From Phycisphaerae bacterium (GTDB lineage: Bacteria > Planctomycetota > Phycisphaerae > Sedimentisphaerales > Anaerobacaceae): 33,137 nt of DNA. The notes under the pieces were generated by a model. That model saw only the letters and a list, made by a program, of their open reading frames with translations. It ran no database searches and was not told the origin of the DNA. Positions 16,328 to 25,338 of the stretch are shown in pieces; within the stretch, counting starts at the first letter, position 1, and every line of letters starts with the position of its first letter. The position numbers and the translations under genes are program-made. The stretch spans positions 1-33,137 of the forward strand of contig JAIPFM010000045.1 in assembly GCA_021736645.1 (NCBI GenBank), in the 5' to 3' direction.

Positions 16328-19300
16328 ATGGGTGATCAGGGATTTGTTCATTTACACCTGCATACGCAGTATTCATTGCTGGACGGGGCCATTGCGCCGG
16401 GCAAGCTGTTCAAACGATGCAAGGAGCTTGGCATGGACGCTGTGGCCATTACGGACCACGGGAACATGTTCGGGGTGTTGGATTGCTTCTTACGCGCAAA
16501 GAGTGCTGAAATCAAGCCGATTATCGGAACTGAGGCGTACGTGGCTCCGGAGAGCCGGTTCGACAAGGGCAAGGGTGGGATCAAGGACGCGGCCATGCAC
16601 ATGGTGCTCCTGGCTGAGACGACCCAGGGGTATCGCAACCTGTTGAAGCTCTCCAGTGCGGGCTATACCGAGGGATTTTACTATCGTCCGCGCGTGGACA
16701 AGGAGATCCTGACCGAATTCAGTGAAGGCATCATCGCGTGCTCTGCGTGCCTCAAGGGCGTGGTCGCCAACTGGCTCTTAAAGGGCGATGAAGCCAAGGC
16801 CCTGGCCGAAGCCGAGGCCTATGCGCGAATCTTTGGTGAGAACGGTTTCTACATTGAACTGCAGCGTCACGAGGGCGATGTGCCGGATGTCAATGAGGGG
16901 CTCGTGTATATTGCCAACAAGGTGGGCCTGCCCCTGATGGTGTCCAATGATGTGCACTTTCTCAATGCCGACGACCATGAGGCTCACGGCTGCCTGACCT
17001 GCATCAGTACAGGTAAAAAATTTGACGATCCCGCACGCATGGCCTATCCGCCCAATGTGTATCTCAAGAGCCCGCAGGAGATGCGCACCCTGTTCTATGA
17101 TTATCCTGAGGCGTGTGACAACACCCTGGCCATTGCGGAACGCTGCAATATCGATATTGACATCAAGTCGACCCATGCCCCGCGTTATGAACCGCCGGGG
17201 GGCATCACGCCGGAGGACTACCTGACCCAACTGGTGTATCAAGGCTGTAAGAAACTCTATGGCGAGATCACCGACGTGATCAAGGAACGGATTGAACGTG
17301 AATTGCACGTGATCGAGTCCAAGGGCTTTTCCAGTTACTTCCTGATTGTCTGGGATTTCTGTAATTACGCACACGAACGCAATATCCCTGTGGGGGCCAG
17401 GGGCAGCGGTGTGGGCACGATCGTGGGATATGCCCTGGGCATGTGCGATGTGGATCCCATCAAGTATGACCTGCTGTTCGAGCGGTTCATGGACCCCGAA
17501 CGAAATGAGATGCCCGATATCGATATTGACATCTGCCAGGCGCACCGGCAGGAGGTCATTGAGTATGTGCGCAAGAAATACGGTCAGGTGGCCCAGATCA
17601 TCACATTCGGGACCATGAAGGCCCGGGCCGTGATTCGTGACGTGTGCCGCGTGCTCGGTGTGCCCCTGGATCAGGCAGACAAGCTGGCCAAGCTCGTGCC
17701 TGCGGATCTGGGCATGACCCTGGACAAGGCGCTGGAGGCTGAGCCCGAACTCAAGGCCCTGTACATGGATGATCCCCTGATCCATCGCACGATCGATATC
17801 AGCAAGCGGCTCGAAGGCCTGACCCGCCACAATTCCGTACACGCCTGCGGTGTGGTGGTGGCGGATTGTCAGTTGACCGATCACGTGCCTCTGTACAAGG
17901 CGGCCGGTTCGGATGACCTGATTACCCAGTTCGAGGGGCCGCTCGTGGAAAAGGTCGGTCTGTTGAAGATGGACTTTCTGGGCCTCAAGACGCTCAGTGT
18001 GCTCATGCGTACACGCGAGCTGGTGAACCAGAACCATGGGATTGACGTTGACCCGGAAAAGATCGATCAGCAGGACGCCAAGACCTTTGCGATCTTCTGC
18101 AAGGGCCAGACCAAGGGTGTGTTCCAATTCGAATCCGGCGGCATGCAGAATCTGCTCATCAAGATGCGTCCGGACCGGATAGAGGATCTCATTGCAGCCA
18201 ATGCCCTGTATCGACCGGGGCCCATGATTCTCATCCCTGATTACATCGAACGCAAGCACGGGGCCAAGTGGGAACTGCCGCATCCGATCATGACCGAGAT
18301 CCTCGGTGAGACGTACGGGATCATGACCTATCAGGAACAGGTCATGCGTATCTGCAACCGTTTGGGTGACATTCCGCTGCGTGCCGCGTACAAGCTGATC
18401 AAGGCGATCAGTAAGAAAAAGACAGACATCATTTCTGCGGAAAGGGAACGCTTCACCGAAGGATGTCTTGCCAAGGGCCTCACCGAGAAGGAGGTCACGG
18501 ATATCTGGGACATCATTGAGCGATTTGCCGGGTATGGTTTCAACAAGAGTCACTCCACCCGCTACGCGTTTGTGGCGTATCAGACCGCGTACTTCAAGGC
18601 CCACTATCCCGTGGAATTCATGGCCGCTCTGTTGACCTTTGACGGGGATGTGACGGAAAAGGTTGTGGACTACATCACAGAATGCAAGACCGAACTGGGC
18701 CTCGAGATCCTGCCCCCGGACATCAATGAGAGCGGGGCACAGTTTACACCGATCTACCGTGAAAAAGCCGCGGTCGAGGGCGAAACCCCTGTGGACGGTG
18801 AGCCTGAAAAAGAGGGTGTGATCCGGTTTGGACTCGCGGCAGTCAAGGGCGTGGGCGAAAAGGCCGTGGATCAGATCATTGCCGCGCGTGAACAGGTAGG
18901 GCGATTTAAAAGCCTGTATCACTTCTGTGAAAATGTGGATCTGCGCGCCGCGAACAAGCAGGTCATGGAGGCCCTGATCAAGGCGGGCGCCTTTGACCGG
19001 CTGGGCGGCAACAGAAACCAGATGATGCAGGGCCTGGAAGGGGCCATGCAGAGCGGGTCCACACTCCAGGCGGACAAGCAGAAGGGCCAGATGAATTTCT
19101 TCGGCCAACTGGCAGGGGGCGAGGAGTATGCCAATGACGCGGATCGGTTGCCTGACGTGCCGCCATGGCCGGAGCCCCAGATGCTGGCCTTTGAAAAGGC
19201 GGTGCTCGGTTTCTATGTGACCAGCAACCCCCTCAGTCAGCACGCGGAACTGGTCAACATCTATTCCACGACCAATACGGCCCGCCTGGCCAGTGTGCGT

Positions 19301-19816
19301 CAGGATGCCGAGGTGGTGCTGGGCGGTATGATCGCCAAGGTCCGCTTCAATGTGATCAAGAATGGCAGACAGACCGGCAAGAAGATGGCTGTGTTTACGC
19401 TGGAGGATCTGCAAGGCGCTGTGGATGTGGTGGTATTCCCCGGTGAACTGGAAAAATATGGAGACAAGATTGTCCCGGACCAGGTTGTGTTTGTCAAGGC
19501 CAAGGCCGACCAGACGCGCGAACGCCCTCAACTGCTCACCGATGAAATCATTGCCATGGACGAGGCCACTGAGAAACTGGCGGCACGGGTGGCCATCAAG
19601 TTCGACAGCCGAGCCGTGACTGCAGAACGTGTTCAGGAAATCCGAAACCTGTGCGAGCGCCACAAGGGGCGAAGTACCCTGTATGTGGCGATCCTCTCGG
19701 ACAAGGGCAAGGTGTACGCCAATGCAGACCAGAACCTGCGCGTGAACCCCAGTGTGGAGTTCTGCAAGAAGATGAAGCAGCTCGTGGGTGAGGATAATTT
19801 GGTGCTGACGAAGTAG
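16328..19816 (+). CDS. dnaE: DNA polymerase III alpha subunit (DnaE)
   Basis: The replicative DNA polymerase catalytic subunit, 1162 residues, full length for DnaE1. An N-terminal PHP domain (about 5-215) keeps the metal-binding pattern: H8 and H10 in VHLHLHTQYSLLDGA, D43-H44 in ITDHGN, E69, H91, C138, and D208 with H210 in SNDVH. This suggests a metal-loaded, possibly proofreading, PHP domain. The polymerase core has the aspartates in PDIDID (D397 and D399) and D549 in KMDFLGLKTL. A helix-hairpin-helix region (VKGVGEKAVDQI), a beta-clamp-binding/OB-fold region (VVLGGMIAKVRF onward) and a C-terminal domain follow. A purine stretch AAAAGGGA lies about 10 bases before the ATG. It heads a cluster with tmk, holB, ricT and metG. 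Confidence 0.97.
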   Translation: MGDQGFVHLHLHTQYSLLDGAIAPGKLFKRCKELGMDAVAITDHGNMFGVLDCFLRAKSAEIKPIIGTEAYVAPESRFDKGKGGIKDAAMHMVLLAETTQGYRNLLKLSSAGYTEGFYYRPRVDKEILTEFSEGIIACSACLKGVVANWLLKGDEAKALAEAEAYARIFGENGFYIELQRHEGDVPDVNEGLVYIANKVGLPLMVSNDVHFLNADDHEAHGCLTCISTGKKFDDPARMAYPPNVYLKSPQEMRTLFYDYPEACDNTLAIAERCNIDIDIKSTHAPRYEPPGGITPEDYLTQLVYQGCKKLYGEITDVIKERIERELHVIESKGFSSYFLIVWDFCNYAHERNIPVGARGSGVGTIVGYALGMCDVDPIKYDLLFERFMDPERNEMPDIDIDICQAHRQEVIEYVRKKYGQVAQIITFGTMKARAVIRDVCRVLGVPLDQADKLAKLVPADLGMTLDKALEAEPELKALYMDDPLIHRTIDISKRLEGLTRHNSVHACGVVVADCQLTDHVPLYKAAGSDDLITQFEGPLVEKVGLLKMDFLGLKTLSVLMRTRELVNQNHGIDVDPEKIDQQDAKTFAIFCKGQTKGVFQFESGGMQNLLIKMRPDRIEDLIAANALYRPGPMILIPDYIERKHGAKWELPHPIMTEILGETYGIMTYQEQVMRICNRLGDIPLRAAYKLIKAISKKKTDIISAERERFTEGCLAKGLTEKEVTDIWDIIERFAGYGFNKSHSTRYAFVAYQTAYFKAHYPVEFMAALLTFDGDVTEKVVDYITECKTELGLEILPPDINESGAQFTPIYREKAAVEGETPVDGEPEKEGVIRFGLAAVKGVGEKAVDQIIAAREQVGRFKSLYHFCENVDLRAANKQVMEALIKAGAFDRLGGNRNQMMQGLEGAMQSGSTLQADKQKGQMNFFGQLAGGEEYANDADRLPDVPPWPEPQMLAFEKAVLGFYVTSNPLSQHAELVNIYSTTNTARLASVRQDAEVVLGGMIAKVRFNVIKNGRQTGKKMAVFTLEDLQGAVDVVVFPGELEKYGDKIVPDQVVFVKAKADQTRERPQLLTDEIIAMDEATEKLAARVAIKFDSRAVTAERVQEIRNLCERHKGRSTLYVAILSDKGKVYANADQNLRVNPSVEFCKKMKQLVGEDNLVLTK

Positions 19817-19857
19817 AACTTCGTCGGTTTTAAGTTTTCAGTGTTAAGTTTTAAGCC
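19807..19857 (+). terminator. Hairpin spanning the dnaE stop codon, with TTTTAAG/TTTTCAG tail
   Basis: A perfect 8-bp stem, GACGAAGT at 19807-19814 and ACTTCGTC at 19818-19825, with the three-base loop AGA. The TAG stop codon lies across the stem-loop border. It is followed by GGTTTTAAGTTTTCAGTGTT and AAGTTTTAAG, a variant of the tracts found after other genes in this window. It would act as a terminator or attenuator between dnaE and tmk. Confidence 0.5.
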
Positions 19858-19877
19858 ATTGCTGGGAGTTGCTTCTA

Positions 19878-20501
19878 TTGGATACGAAATGGTTGCAGGG
19901 TCGGTTGATTGTGCTGGATGGGCCGGATGGGTGCGGCAAGAGCACTCAGGTCAAGATGCTGTGTGCATGGATTGCCCGGCAGGGGGTTGAAGTCAGGACA
20001 TTTCGTGATCCCGGGGACACGCGCATCGGGGAGCAGGTTCGAGAGATCCTGCTGAGTCCGGCGCACGAGGCCATGGGCACCATGACCGAGTTTCTCCTGT
20101 ACATGGCGTCACGCGCTCAGCTCTGGTCTGAGAAGATTGCCCCGGCCCTGGCACAGGGCTGCTGTGTGGTCCTGGATCGATGGCTTTCCAGTACCTGTGC
20201 GTACCAGGGCCATGCCGGGGGATTTGGTGTGGATCGTGTGCTGCGCGTGGCCCAGGACACTTTGGAACGCGTGTGGCCGGATGTCACGATCATCCTCGAC
20301 GTGGACACGGACACCGCAGCCCAGCGCATGGACCGCGAACTTGACCGAATGGAACTCAAGGGGCAGGCGTATCACCAGAAGGTGCGTCAGGGCTTCCTGA
20401 ATCTCGCTCAGACCCAGGATCGCTTTGTAGTAGTCGATGCCACGCAGCCAATAGATGGCGTACACAAGGCGGTCATCCAGGGTGTCACAGGGTTTTATTA
20501 G
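19878..20501 (+). CDS. tmk: Thymidylate kinase (Tmk)
   Basis: Phosphorylates dTMP to dTDP for DNA synthesis. The protein has 207 residues, the usual length. The P-loop GPDGCGKST (15-23) follows RLIVLD. The substrate-binding loop reads FRDPGDTRIGEQVREILL, a variant of the common REPGGT motif with two acidic changes. LLYMASRAQLW and the DR motif DRWLSSTCAYQG are typical, and RELDRMELKGQAYHQKVRQGF covers the LID and following helix. No ATG exists upstream of the P-loop, so a TTG start is needed; TTG 19878 is chosen over TTG 19869 because GGGAG lies 9 bases before it. It follows dnaE by 61 bases and belongs with holB, ricT and metG. Confidence 0.93.
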   Translation: MDTKWLQGRLIVLDGPDGCGKSTQVKMLCAWIARQGVEVRTFRDPGDTRIGEQVREILLSPAHEAMGTMTEFLLYMASRAQLWSEKIAPALAQGCCVVLDRWLSSTCAYQGHAGGFGVDRVLRVAQDTLERVWPDVTIILDVDTDTAAQRMDRELDRMELKGQAYHQKVRQGFLNLAQTQDRFVVVDATQPIDGVHKAVIQGVTGFY

Positions 20502-20527
20502 AGTGTCTCAGCTGAACCGGTGTTCCA

Positions 20528-21313
20528 TCACCAGTCCATAGGTGCCTTGCCGCCAGCGGGCCAACTCAACACATAGGTGTTCCCAGGCGGGTTGGCTGAG
20601 ACTGCACTCGTGTGTCCATCGACAAATACTGCGTTGGCCAGACCTGTATTGAGGTCTCCTCCGACCGGCTTGTGGAATGTGGCAAAGCAGTCGGTCGTCT
20701 TGGAGGGGGTGGAACGCAGATTGTTGTCGTTGATGCCTGCACCGCTCAAGCCCGGGATGGCCCACGTATTCTCTTCGGAAAAAGCGAACACATTGGCCGG
20801 ATCCTTCACGCTATTCTCATGCGAGGTCTTCTTGATCTTTGGGCTGTATTTTGCCGGCACCGAATTCCAGGCGTCCCCATGCAGATAGGAATTCATGCAA
20901 TAGCCATACTGTGGGTCAATGGGAATGGTCACGCCGCTGCAATTTCCACAACCCACGCTCTTGGCGATACGGCTGAAGGTGGGGCACACGTGAATGTCCT
21001 TTTTGGCGAGGTAGTGCCAGAGGGCACCGCCCAAAGAGGGATTGTTGTCCAGGTTCTTGCTTTCATCGTGCCAGCGGCATCCATTGGCGCCATCCGCATA
21101 GAGCCAGTCAAAGGAGTAGGGAAACTTGTACTCATTGTCGTCCAGATACATTCTCATGGCGAACCCGTAGTTCCTGAGGTTGGCCTGGCATGTGCTGTTC
21201 TGGGCCTGTGCCTTGACACGCTGCAATGCAGGCATGAGAATGCCCATGAGCACTGCAATGATGGCAATGACGACCAGCAACTCAATCAACGTGAAAGCTT
21301 GAATTTTTTTCAT
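20528..21313 (-). CDS. Pseudopilin-like protein, prepilin N-terminal methylation domain
   Basis: A 261-residue protein starting MKKIQA followed by FTLIELLVV and a transmembrane helix, a class III prepilin signal. GGAGG six bases before ATG 21313 fixes the start; an upstream in-frame start at 21367 would bury the signal. The extracytoplasmic part has MYLDDNEYKFPYSFD, several cysteines (HVCPTFSR, VGCGNCSG, YGYCMNS) and a C-terminal FVDGHTSAV segment like the DG part of H-X9-DG proteins, but the histidine nine residues before is replaced (N). It is one of four such genes here and is followed on the same strand (upstream) by the gene at 21501-22322. It lies on the strand opposite to the replication genes around it. 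Confidence 0.83.
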   Translation of the reverse strand: MKKIQAFTLIELLVVIAIIAVLMGILMPALQRVKAQAQNSTCQANLRNYGFAMRMYLDDNEYKFPYSFDWLYADGANGCRWHDESKNLDNNPSLGGALWHYLAKKDIHVCPTFSRIAKSVGCGNCSGVTIPIDPQYGYCMNSYLHGDAWNSVPAKYSPKIKKTSHENSVKDPANVFAFSEENTWAIPGLSGAGINDNNLRSTPSKTTDCFATFHKPVGGDLNTGLANAVFVDGHTSAVSANPPGNTYVLSWPAGGKAPMDW

Positions 21314-21500
21314 AATAATCCTCCAGACATAGAGAAGAAGCGGAAAGCCTGCTGTACCACGATACATACCACCTGATAAAACTCGGGAATATTACTTATA
21401 TTGACATTTTTATGGTACTCCAGAGGGTACTGTAATACAAGGAAAAATAACCGCTTATTGGGTTTGAAACCGGGCATCGCCCAGGTGGGGTGGCGATGCA

Positions 21501-22322
21501 TTACTTTTTGACGGTCGTGCGTTCGGCCATCCACATGACATCTTCCCAGGAGTTTTCTGCTGGGACATTAAGTAGAAGGCTGCTGTTAAACCCATAAAAG
21601 AGAGGCGCGTCCTTTATTTTGGATCCGGTCCACTTGTGAACCAGGGCGTGCCCGTCTGCGAAGGAAAACCCGCAGGCACCATTATGATAATTGGCCGGAA
21701 AGTCGATGATCTGCGCGCCACTCTGGGTCCAGGCCCCTGTACAGGCGTTGGCAAAGGCCGCATCGTTAATACTGTCCAGGTGCTCGTCCACAAATACCCA
21801 GGTTTTGACCGGGCTGACGATCGTGGAGAGCTTGTTATAGGTACGCCAGGCCTGCTGGCCCTCGTTGTAGGTCTTGTCCAGCCATCCTCCCCGCCCGAAG
21901 ACTTGACTCATGGAGTTGCTCCGAACGCGCGGCACCGCGGCTCCAAGATTGTTGGTCACCTTGGCCTTGTCCGCAGGGCACTTGAAGATCTTGGGGTTCC
22001 TTCCTGCATAGGACCACAGGGGACTCTTCTTCATGTCATTCTCGATATCCCAGTTCACTGGATCTGCCGAGTAACTGAGCCCGCCTGTGAACCAGTTCGG
22101 TCGACCCTTGACCCCGCTTTCGGCGGACACGAGTTTGTCGTCGTTTTCGTCGGCGTACATGCGCCAGGCAATCATGAGGCTGCGCAGATTGCTGGAACAC
22201 GCAATACTCTGGGCCATTTTCTTGGCTGTGCTGAGGGCCGGCATGAGGATGCCCATGAGAATGGCAATGATGGAAATCACGACCAGCAATTCAATCAGTG
22301 TGAAACCTTGGCGATTCTTCAT
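21501..22322 (-). CDS. Pseudopilin-like protein with H-X9-DG motif
   Basis: A 273-residue protein starting MKNRQG followed by FTLIELLVV and a hydrophobic helix. GGAGG precedes the ATG at 22322 by about six bases; an alternative start at 22457 would add 45 unlikely residues before the signal. Family features are MYADENDDKLVSAES, FKCPADKAKV, SNSMSQVFGRGGW, and an intact H-X9-DG motif (YHNGACGFSFADGHALVHKW). It reads toward the gene at 20528 with a 187-base gap and is more distant in sequence from the pair at 690-2360. The function is presumably surface or secretion related, and no secretion machinery gene lies nearby. Confidence 0.85.
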   Translation of the reverse strand: MKNRQGFTLIELLVVISIIAILMGILMPALSTAKKMAQSIACSSNLRSLMIAWRMYADENDDKLVSAESGVKGRPNWFTGGLSYSADPVNWDIENDMKKSPLWSYAGRNPKIFKCPADKAKVTNNLGAAVPRVRSNSMSQVFGRGGWLDKTYNEGQQAWRTYNKLSTIVSPVKTWVFVDEHLDSINDAAFANACTGAWTQSGAQIIDFPANYHNGACGFSFADGHALVHKWTGSKIKDAPLFYGFNSSLLLNVPAENSWEDVMWMAERTTVKK

Positions 22323-22697
22323 AATAGTCCTCCCTGGGGTGCCTGATGGGCCAATGCCCATTGGGCAACGCATACTATCGAATGAAACTCGACAAACACT
22401 GTTGAGCAAACACTTTATATCGTACACAAGACAATGGGCCTGTACAAGGAAAATCACTGGTCATCCTGTCCGGAATCCACAGGGCCAAAGCGGATCGTCT
22501 TGGCAGGGCCCTCGTACTGCCTGACCACCTGGAGGGTGATTACTACCATGGAATCGATGTGAAAGGTCTGGCATGGACAGGTCAGCCAAAATCACATATA
22601 ACATGCAAGGCGTGGACAAAGGCCGTTCAATGGCTGCGGGATCACATCCCATGGCTCTTTCATTCATGTTGGCAACCTAAAGAAAAGGAAAACAACC
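22323..22697. other. Divergent intergenic stretch, 375 bases
   Basis: It holds the leader of the leftward pseudopilin-like gene and the upstream region of the rightward sulfatase. A small palindrome CCAATG-CC-CATTGG lies near 22350. A frame from 22406 to 22708 is free of stop codons for about 100 codons but has no ATG and matches nothing I recognise. No promoter stands out. Confidence 0.4.
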
Positions 22698-24008
22698 ATG
22701 CGATATAAAACCTTCCTGCTTCTGGTGATACCGCTCCTTGCTGTCACCCCTCTGTTTGCCGCGTCCAAACCGAATATCGTGCTGATCATGGCTGACGACA
22801 TGGGGTATGAATGCCTGGGCGCCAATGGTTCCACGTTCTACAAAACACCGAATCTCGACCGTCTCGCTGCCGGCGGCATGCGTTTCGAACACGCCTATTC
22901 TCAGCCGATCTGCACGCCGTCCCGCGTCCAACTCATGACCGGCCGGTATAACGCCCGAAACTACGTCAGATTTGGGTTCCTTCATCCCAATGAAATCACC
23001 TTTGGCAATGTCATGAAGGCTGCGGGCTACCACACCTGTGTGGCCGGAAAATGGCAGTTGCTGGGCGGCTTCGAAGGCCCGAACAGATTCGGCTTCGATG
23101 AATACTGCCTGTGGCAGTTGACGCGAAGGCCCCCGCGATACGCCAATCCGGGCTTTGAAATCAACGGTCGGCAGGTGGACTATCCCGGGAAATACGGTCC
23201 CGACATTGCCAGCGATTACGTGGTCGACTTTATCAAACGCCACAAAGAGGGGCCTTTTTTCGTGTATTACCCCATGATCCTGCCGCACTGGCCATTTCAG
23301 CCCACGCCCGATTCAGCAGATTGGGATCCACTCGAAAAAAAGGAGTGGCCTCGAAACAAATGGAACCGGCCCCATTTCCAAGACATGGTGGCCTATGCTG
23401 ACAAGATGGTCGGGAAAATCGATGCAGCCCTGGTTCAGATGGGCCTCCGGGAGAACACGCTCCTGATCTTTACCTGTGACAACGGCACCTATCCGGGCAT
23501 TACATCACCGTTCAAGGGCCGCGACGTCAAGGGCGGCAAGGGATCGACACCCAATGCCGGTACGCACGTGCCCATGATTGCCAGTTGGCCTGGCACGATC
23601 AAACCGGGCCAGGTGAGCCAGGATCTCATCGACTTCTCAGACATGCTGCCCACACTGGCGGATCTGGGGGGCGACCAGGTGCCTATTGATCGGCTCGTGG
23701 ACGGACGCAGCTTCCTGCCTCAGCTCAGGGGTGAGACAGGCACGCCTCGCGACTGGATCTACTGCTGGTACGAACGCGACGGAAAACGCAGCCAAGCTGT
23801 CAAGCGGTATGCCAGGAATCAGACCTACAAGCTGTACCGCAGCGGCCTGTTCTACCATGTCCCGGACGACGAGCTTGAGAACAAGCCCCTGGACCAGGAT
23901 GGATTGGATGCGAACACCCGACAGCTTCGTACCGCACTCAAGGCCGTGATCGACAGGATCTATGAGGAGGAGAAGGGCTTCCCCTACAGTCAGACACCGG
24001 AGGGGTGA
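22698..24008 (+). CDS. Secreted sulfatase, formylglycine type
   Basis: A 436-residue type I sulfatase. A signal peptide (about 1-21, hydrophobic LLLVIPLLAVTPLFA) is followed directly by the catalytic domain. Metal-site aspartates are D33 and D34 in MADDMGYECLG; the cysteine converted to formylglycine is C72 in CTPSR; and DNG (D261, N262) with K281 completes the metal site. The usual GKWHLG is GKWQLLGG here (K118, Q120), a variant seen in some planctomycete sulfatases. The start has AAAGGAAAA upstream. It is 12 codons longer at the C-terminus than the catalytic domain requires, ending EEEKGFPYSQTPEG. It is only distantly related to the 2538-4169 sulfatase. Substrate unknown. It sits between tmk and holB, together with two pseudopilin-like genes, as an accessory block. 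Confidence 0.92.
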   Translation: MRYKTFLLLVIPLLAVTPLFAASKPNIVLIMADDMGYECLGANGSTFYKTPNLDRLAAGGMRFEHAYSQPICTPSRVQLMTGRYNARNYVRFGFLHPNEITFGNVMKAAGYHTCVAGKWQLLGGFEGPNRFGFDEYCLWQLTRRPPRYANPGFEINGRQVDYPGKYGPDIASDYVVDFIKRHKEGPFFVYYPMILPHWPFQPTPDSADWDPLEKKEWPRNKWNRPHFQDMVAYADKMVGKIDAALVQMGLRENTLLIFTCDNGTYPGITSPFKGRDVKGGKGSTPNAGTHVPMIASWPGTIKPGQVSQDLIDFSDMLPTLADLGGDQVPIDRLVDGRSFLPQLRGETGTPRDWIYCWYERDGKRSQAVKRYARNQTYKLYRSGLFYHVPDDELENKPLDQDGLDANTRQLRTALKAVIDRIYEEEKGFPYSQTPEG

Positions 24009-24179
24009 GATTTCAAGAAGAAAAGAAGTTGAGAAGGTAAGGTTGGACAGTCGGTCGGACAGCTTGACTGTAAAATGGATGTTTAACGAAACTCTTGTCT
24101 CGACCGATCTTACACGTATTTTCCTGCAGAATGGGCAGAACCTCTGTATTCCTGACTCGTTTTGAGGTATCCTGTGGCC

Positions 24180-25295
24180 ATGGGTTTTACGGAAATATTC
24201 TGTCAGGATCGAGCCATTGCATCGCTGTGTCGCGCGTTTGGCATGGGGCGAACTGCGCATGCCTACATCTTTGCCGGGCCTGAGGGGGTGGGTAAGTTCA
24301 AGACCGCGGCTGCGTGGGCGGATCTCTTGTTGTGTCTTGATCCGGTGACACAGGGGGATCGGTTCGAGGCCTGCGGCCTGTGTGCGTCCTGTCGGGCGTG
24401 GGAGGGTCAGGCGCATCCGGATTTCTTTCCTGTGTATAAGGAACTGCGTGAGTTCACAAAAGACGGCAAGGGCAAGGCTGCGCCTGTGGACATGCCGGTC
24501 GATGTGATTCGTGAGTTTCTCATTGCCAAGGTATCCACGCGTCCGACCCTGTCGCATCGCAAGGTGTTTGTGGTGAGTGAAGCGGAAAAGCTCAATACCG
24601 CGTCACAAAATGCCTTGCTCAAGATTCTGGAAGAACCGCCGTCGACCTGCTGTATTGTGCTGCTGTGCACAAGATTGGAAAGGCTGCTGCCCACGACCAA
24701 GTCCAGGACGCAGATCATCCGGTTTGGCCCTGTGGATCAAACACGGATTGCTGCGCATCTGCAGGGTCTTGGCCTGGATGCAACAAAGGCACAGTATTTT
24801 GCCTGCCTGTCACAGGGGAGCCTGGGCACGGCCTGCCACTGGGCCGAACTGGAACAGGCCGGTGCGAATCTGTATGGCTTCAAGGTCAAACTGGTGACGC
24901 AGCTGGTGCCGTTGAAGTTGGCCGAGTGTCTGGGGCTGGCAGAGGCCTTGCTGGCAGGGGCCAAATCCATTCTTGAGACCTGGACCGGGCTCGATGCTGC
25001 GACCAGCAAGACGGATTTGAATCGCCGGGCCCTGAAGACTGTGGTGTCCATGGTGGTGGCTTTGCTGACCGATGTGATGAAGCAGCCTTTGGGCCTGTCT
25101 GAGCCGTTGATCAATGCAGATCAGGCGGACTGGGTCGGCAAGGCTGCTGCTCGCTTGGGCCCCCAGGAAGCGGCAGACAAGATTGCCGAGTGCTTTGAGG
25201 CCGTGCGGTGGATCGAGGCCGGCGTGAATGAGCGGCTAATTTTTGAGCGGTTGTTGTTAAGGATTGCCGGTTCTGGTATAATGCCCGGTCTTTGA
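24180..25295 (+). CDS. holB: DNA polymerase III delta prime subunit (HolB)
   Basis: A 371-residue clamp-loader subunit. The N-terminus reads FTEIFCQDRAIASLCRAFGMGRTAHAYIFAG, then a P-loop-like GPEGVGKFKTA (33-43) in which the base after the lysine is F rather than S/T, so nucleotide binding is doubtful, as in other delta-prime subunits. A zinc-binding set follows: C52, C65, C68 and C71 (ACGLCASC). KVFVVSEAEKLNTASQNALLKILEEPP is the classic HolB/DnaX signature, and TTKSRTQIIRF is the SRC-like segment in which the C is replaced by T. TTG at 24162 is in frame, but ATG 24180 is the natural start. It is followed by the ricT-like gene, with which it shares the usual tmk-holB-ricT neighbourhood. Confidence 0.94.
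   Translation: MGFTEIFCQDRAIASLCRAFGMGRTAHAYIFAGPEGVGKFKTAAAWADLLLCLDPVTQGDRFEACGLCASCRAWEGQAHPDFFPVYKELREFTKDGKGKAAPVDMPVDVIREFLIAKVSTRPTLSHRKVFVVSEAEKLNTASQNALLKILEEPPSTCCIVLLCTRLERLLPTTKSRTQIIRFGPVDQTRIAAHLQGLGLDATKAQYFACLSQGSLGTACHWAELEQAGANLYGFKVKLVTQLVPLKLAECLGLAEALLAGAKSILETWTGLDAATSKTDLNRRALKTVVSMVVALLTDVMKQPLGLSEPLINADQADWVGKAAARLGPQEAADKIAECFEAVRWIEAGVNERLIFERLLLRIAGSGIMPGL
25254..25282 (+). promoter_or_regulatory. Strong promoter within the holB 3' end, for ricT and metG
   Basis: TTGTTA (25254-25259), a 17-base spacer, then TATAAT (25277-25282), lying inside the last codons of holB. Transcription would begin near 25289, about 50 bases before the next ATG. The sequence after the -10 (ATGCCCGG) also follows the -10 box of the ygiQ promoter. 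Confidence 0.6.
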
Positions 25296-25338
25296 TGTGA
25301 TTTTTATAAGCGTAACTTGTTGTATTTAGGTGACTTAG

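Noticed and set aside
16778..19663. A 961-codon frame on the minus strand
   Set aside because: It is a shadow of dnaE, caused by codon bias. The plus-strand frame has all DnaE motifs, and the antisense frame has none.
21400..21440. TTGACA-like element with a 21-base gap to TACTGT before the leftward pseudopilin-like genes
   Set aside because: The spacing is too long and it points away from any gene start on its strand. A minus-strand promoter is possible but too weak to report.
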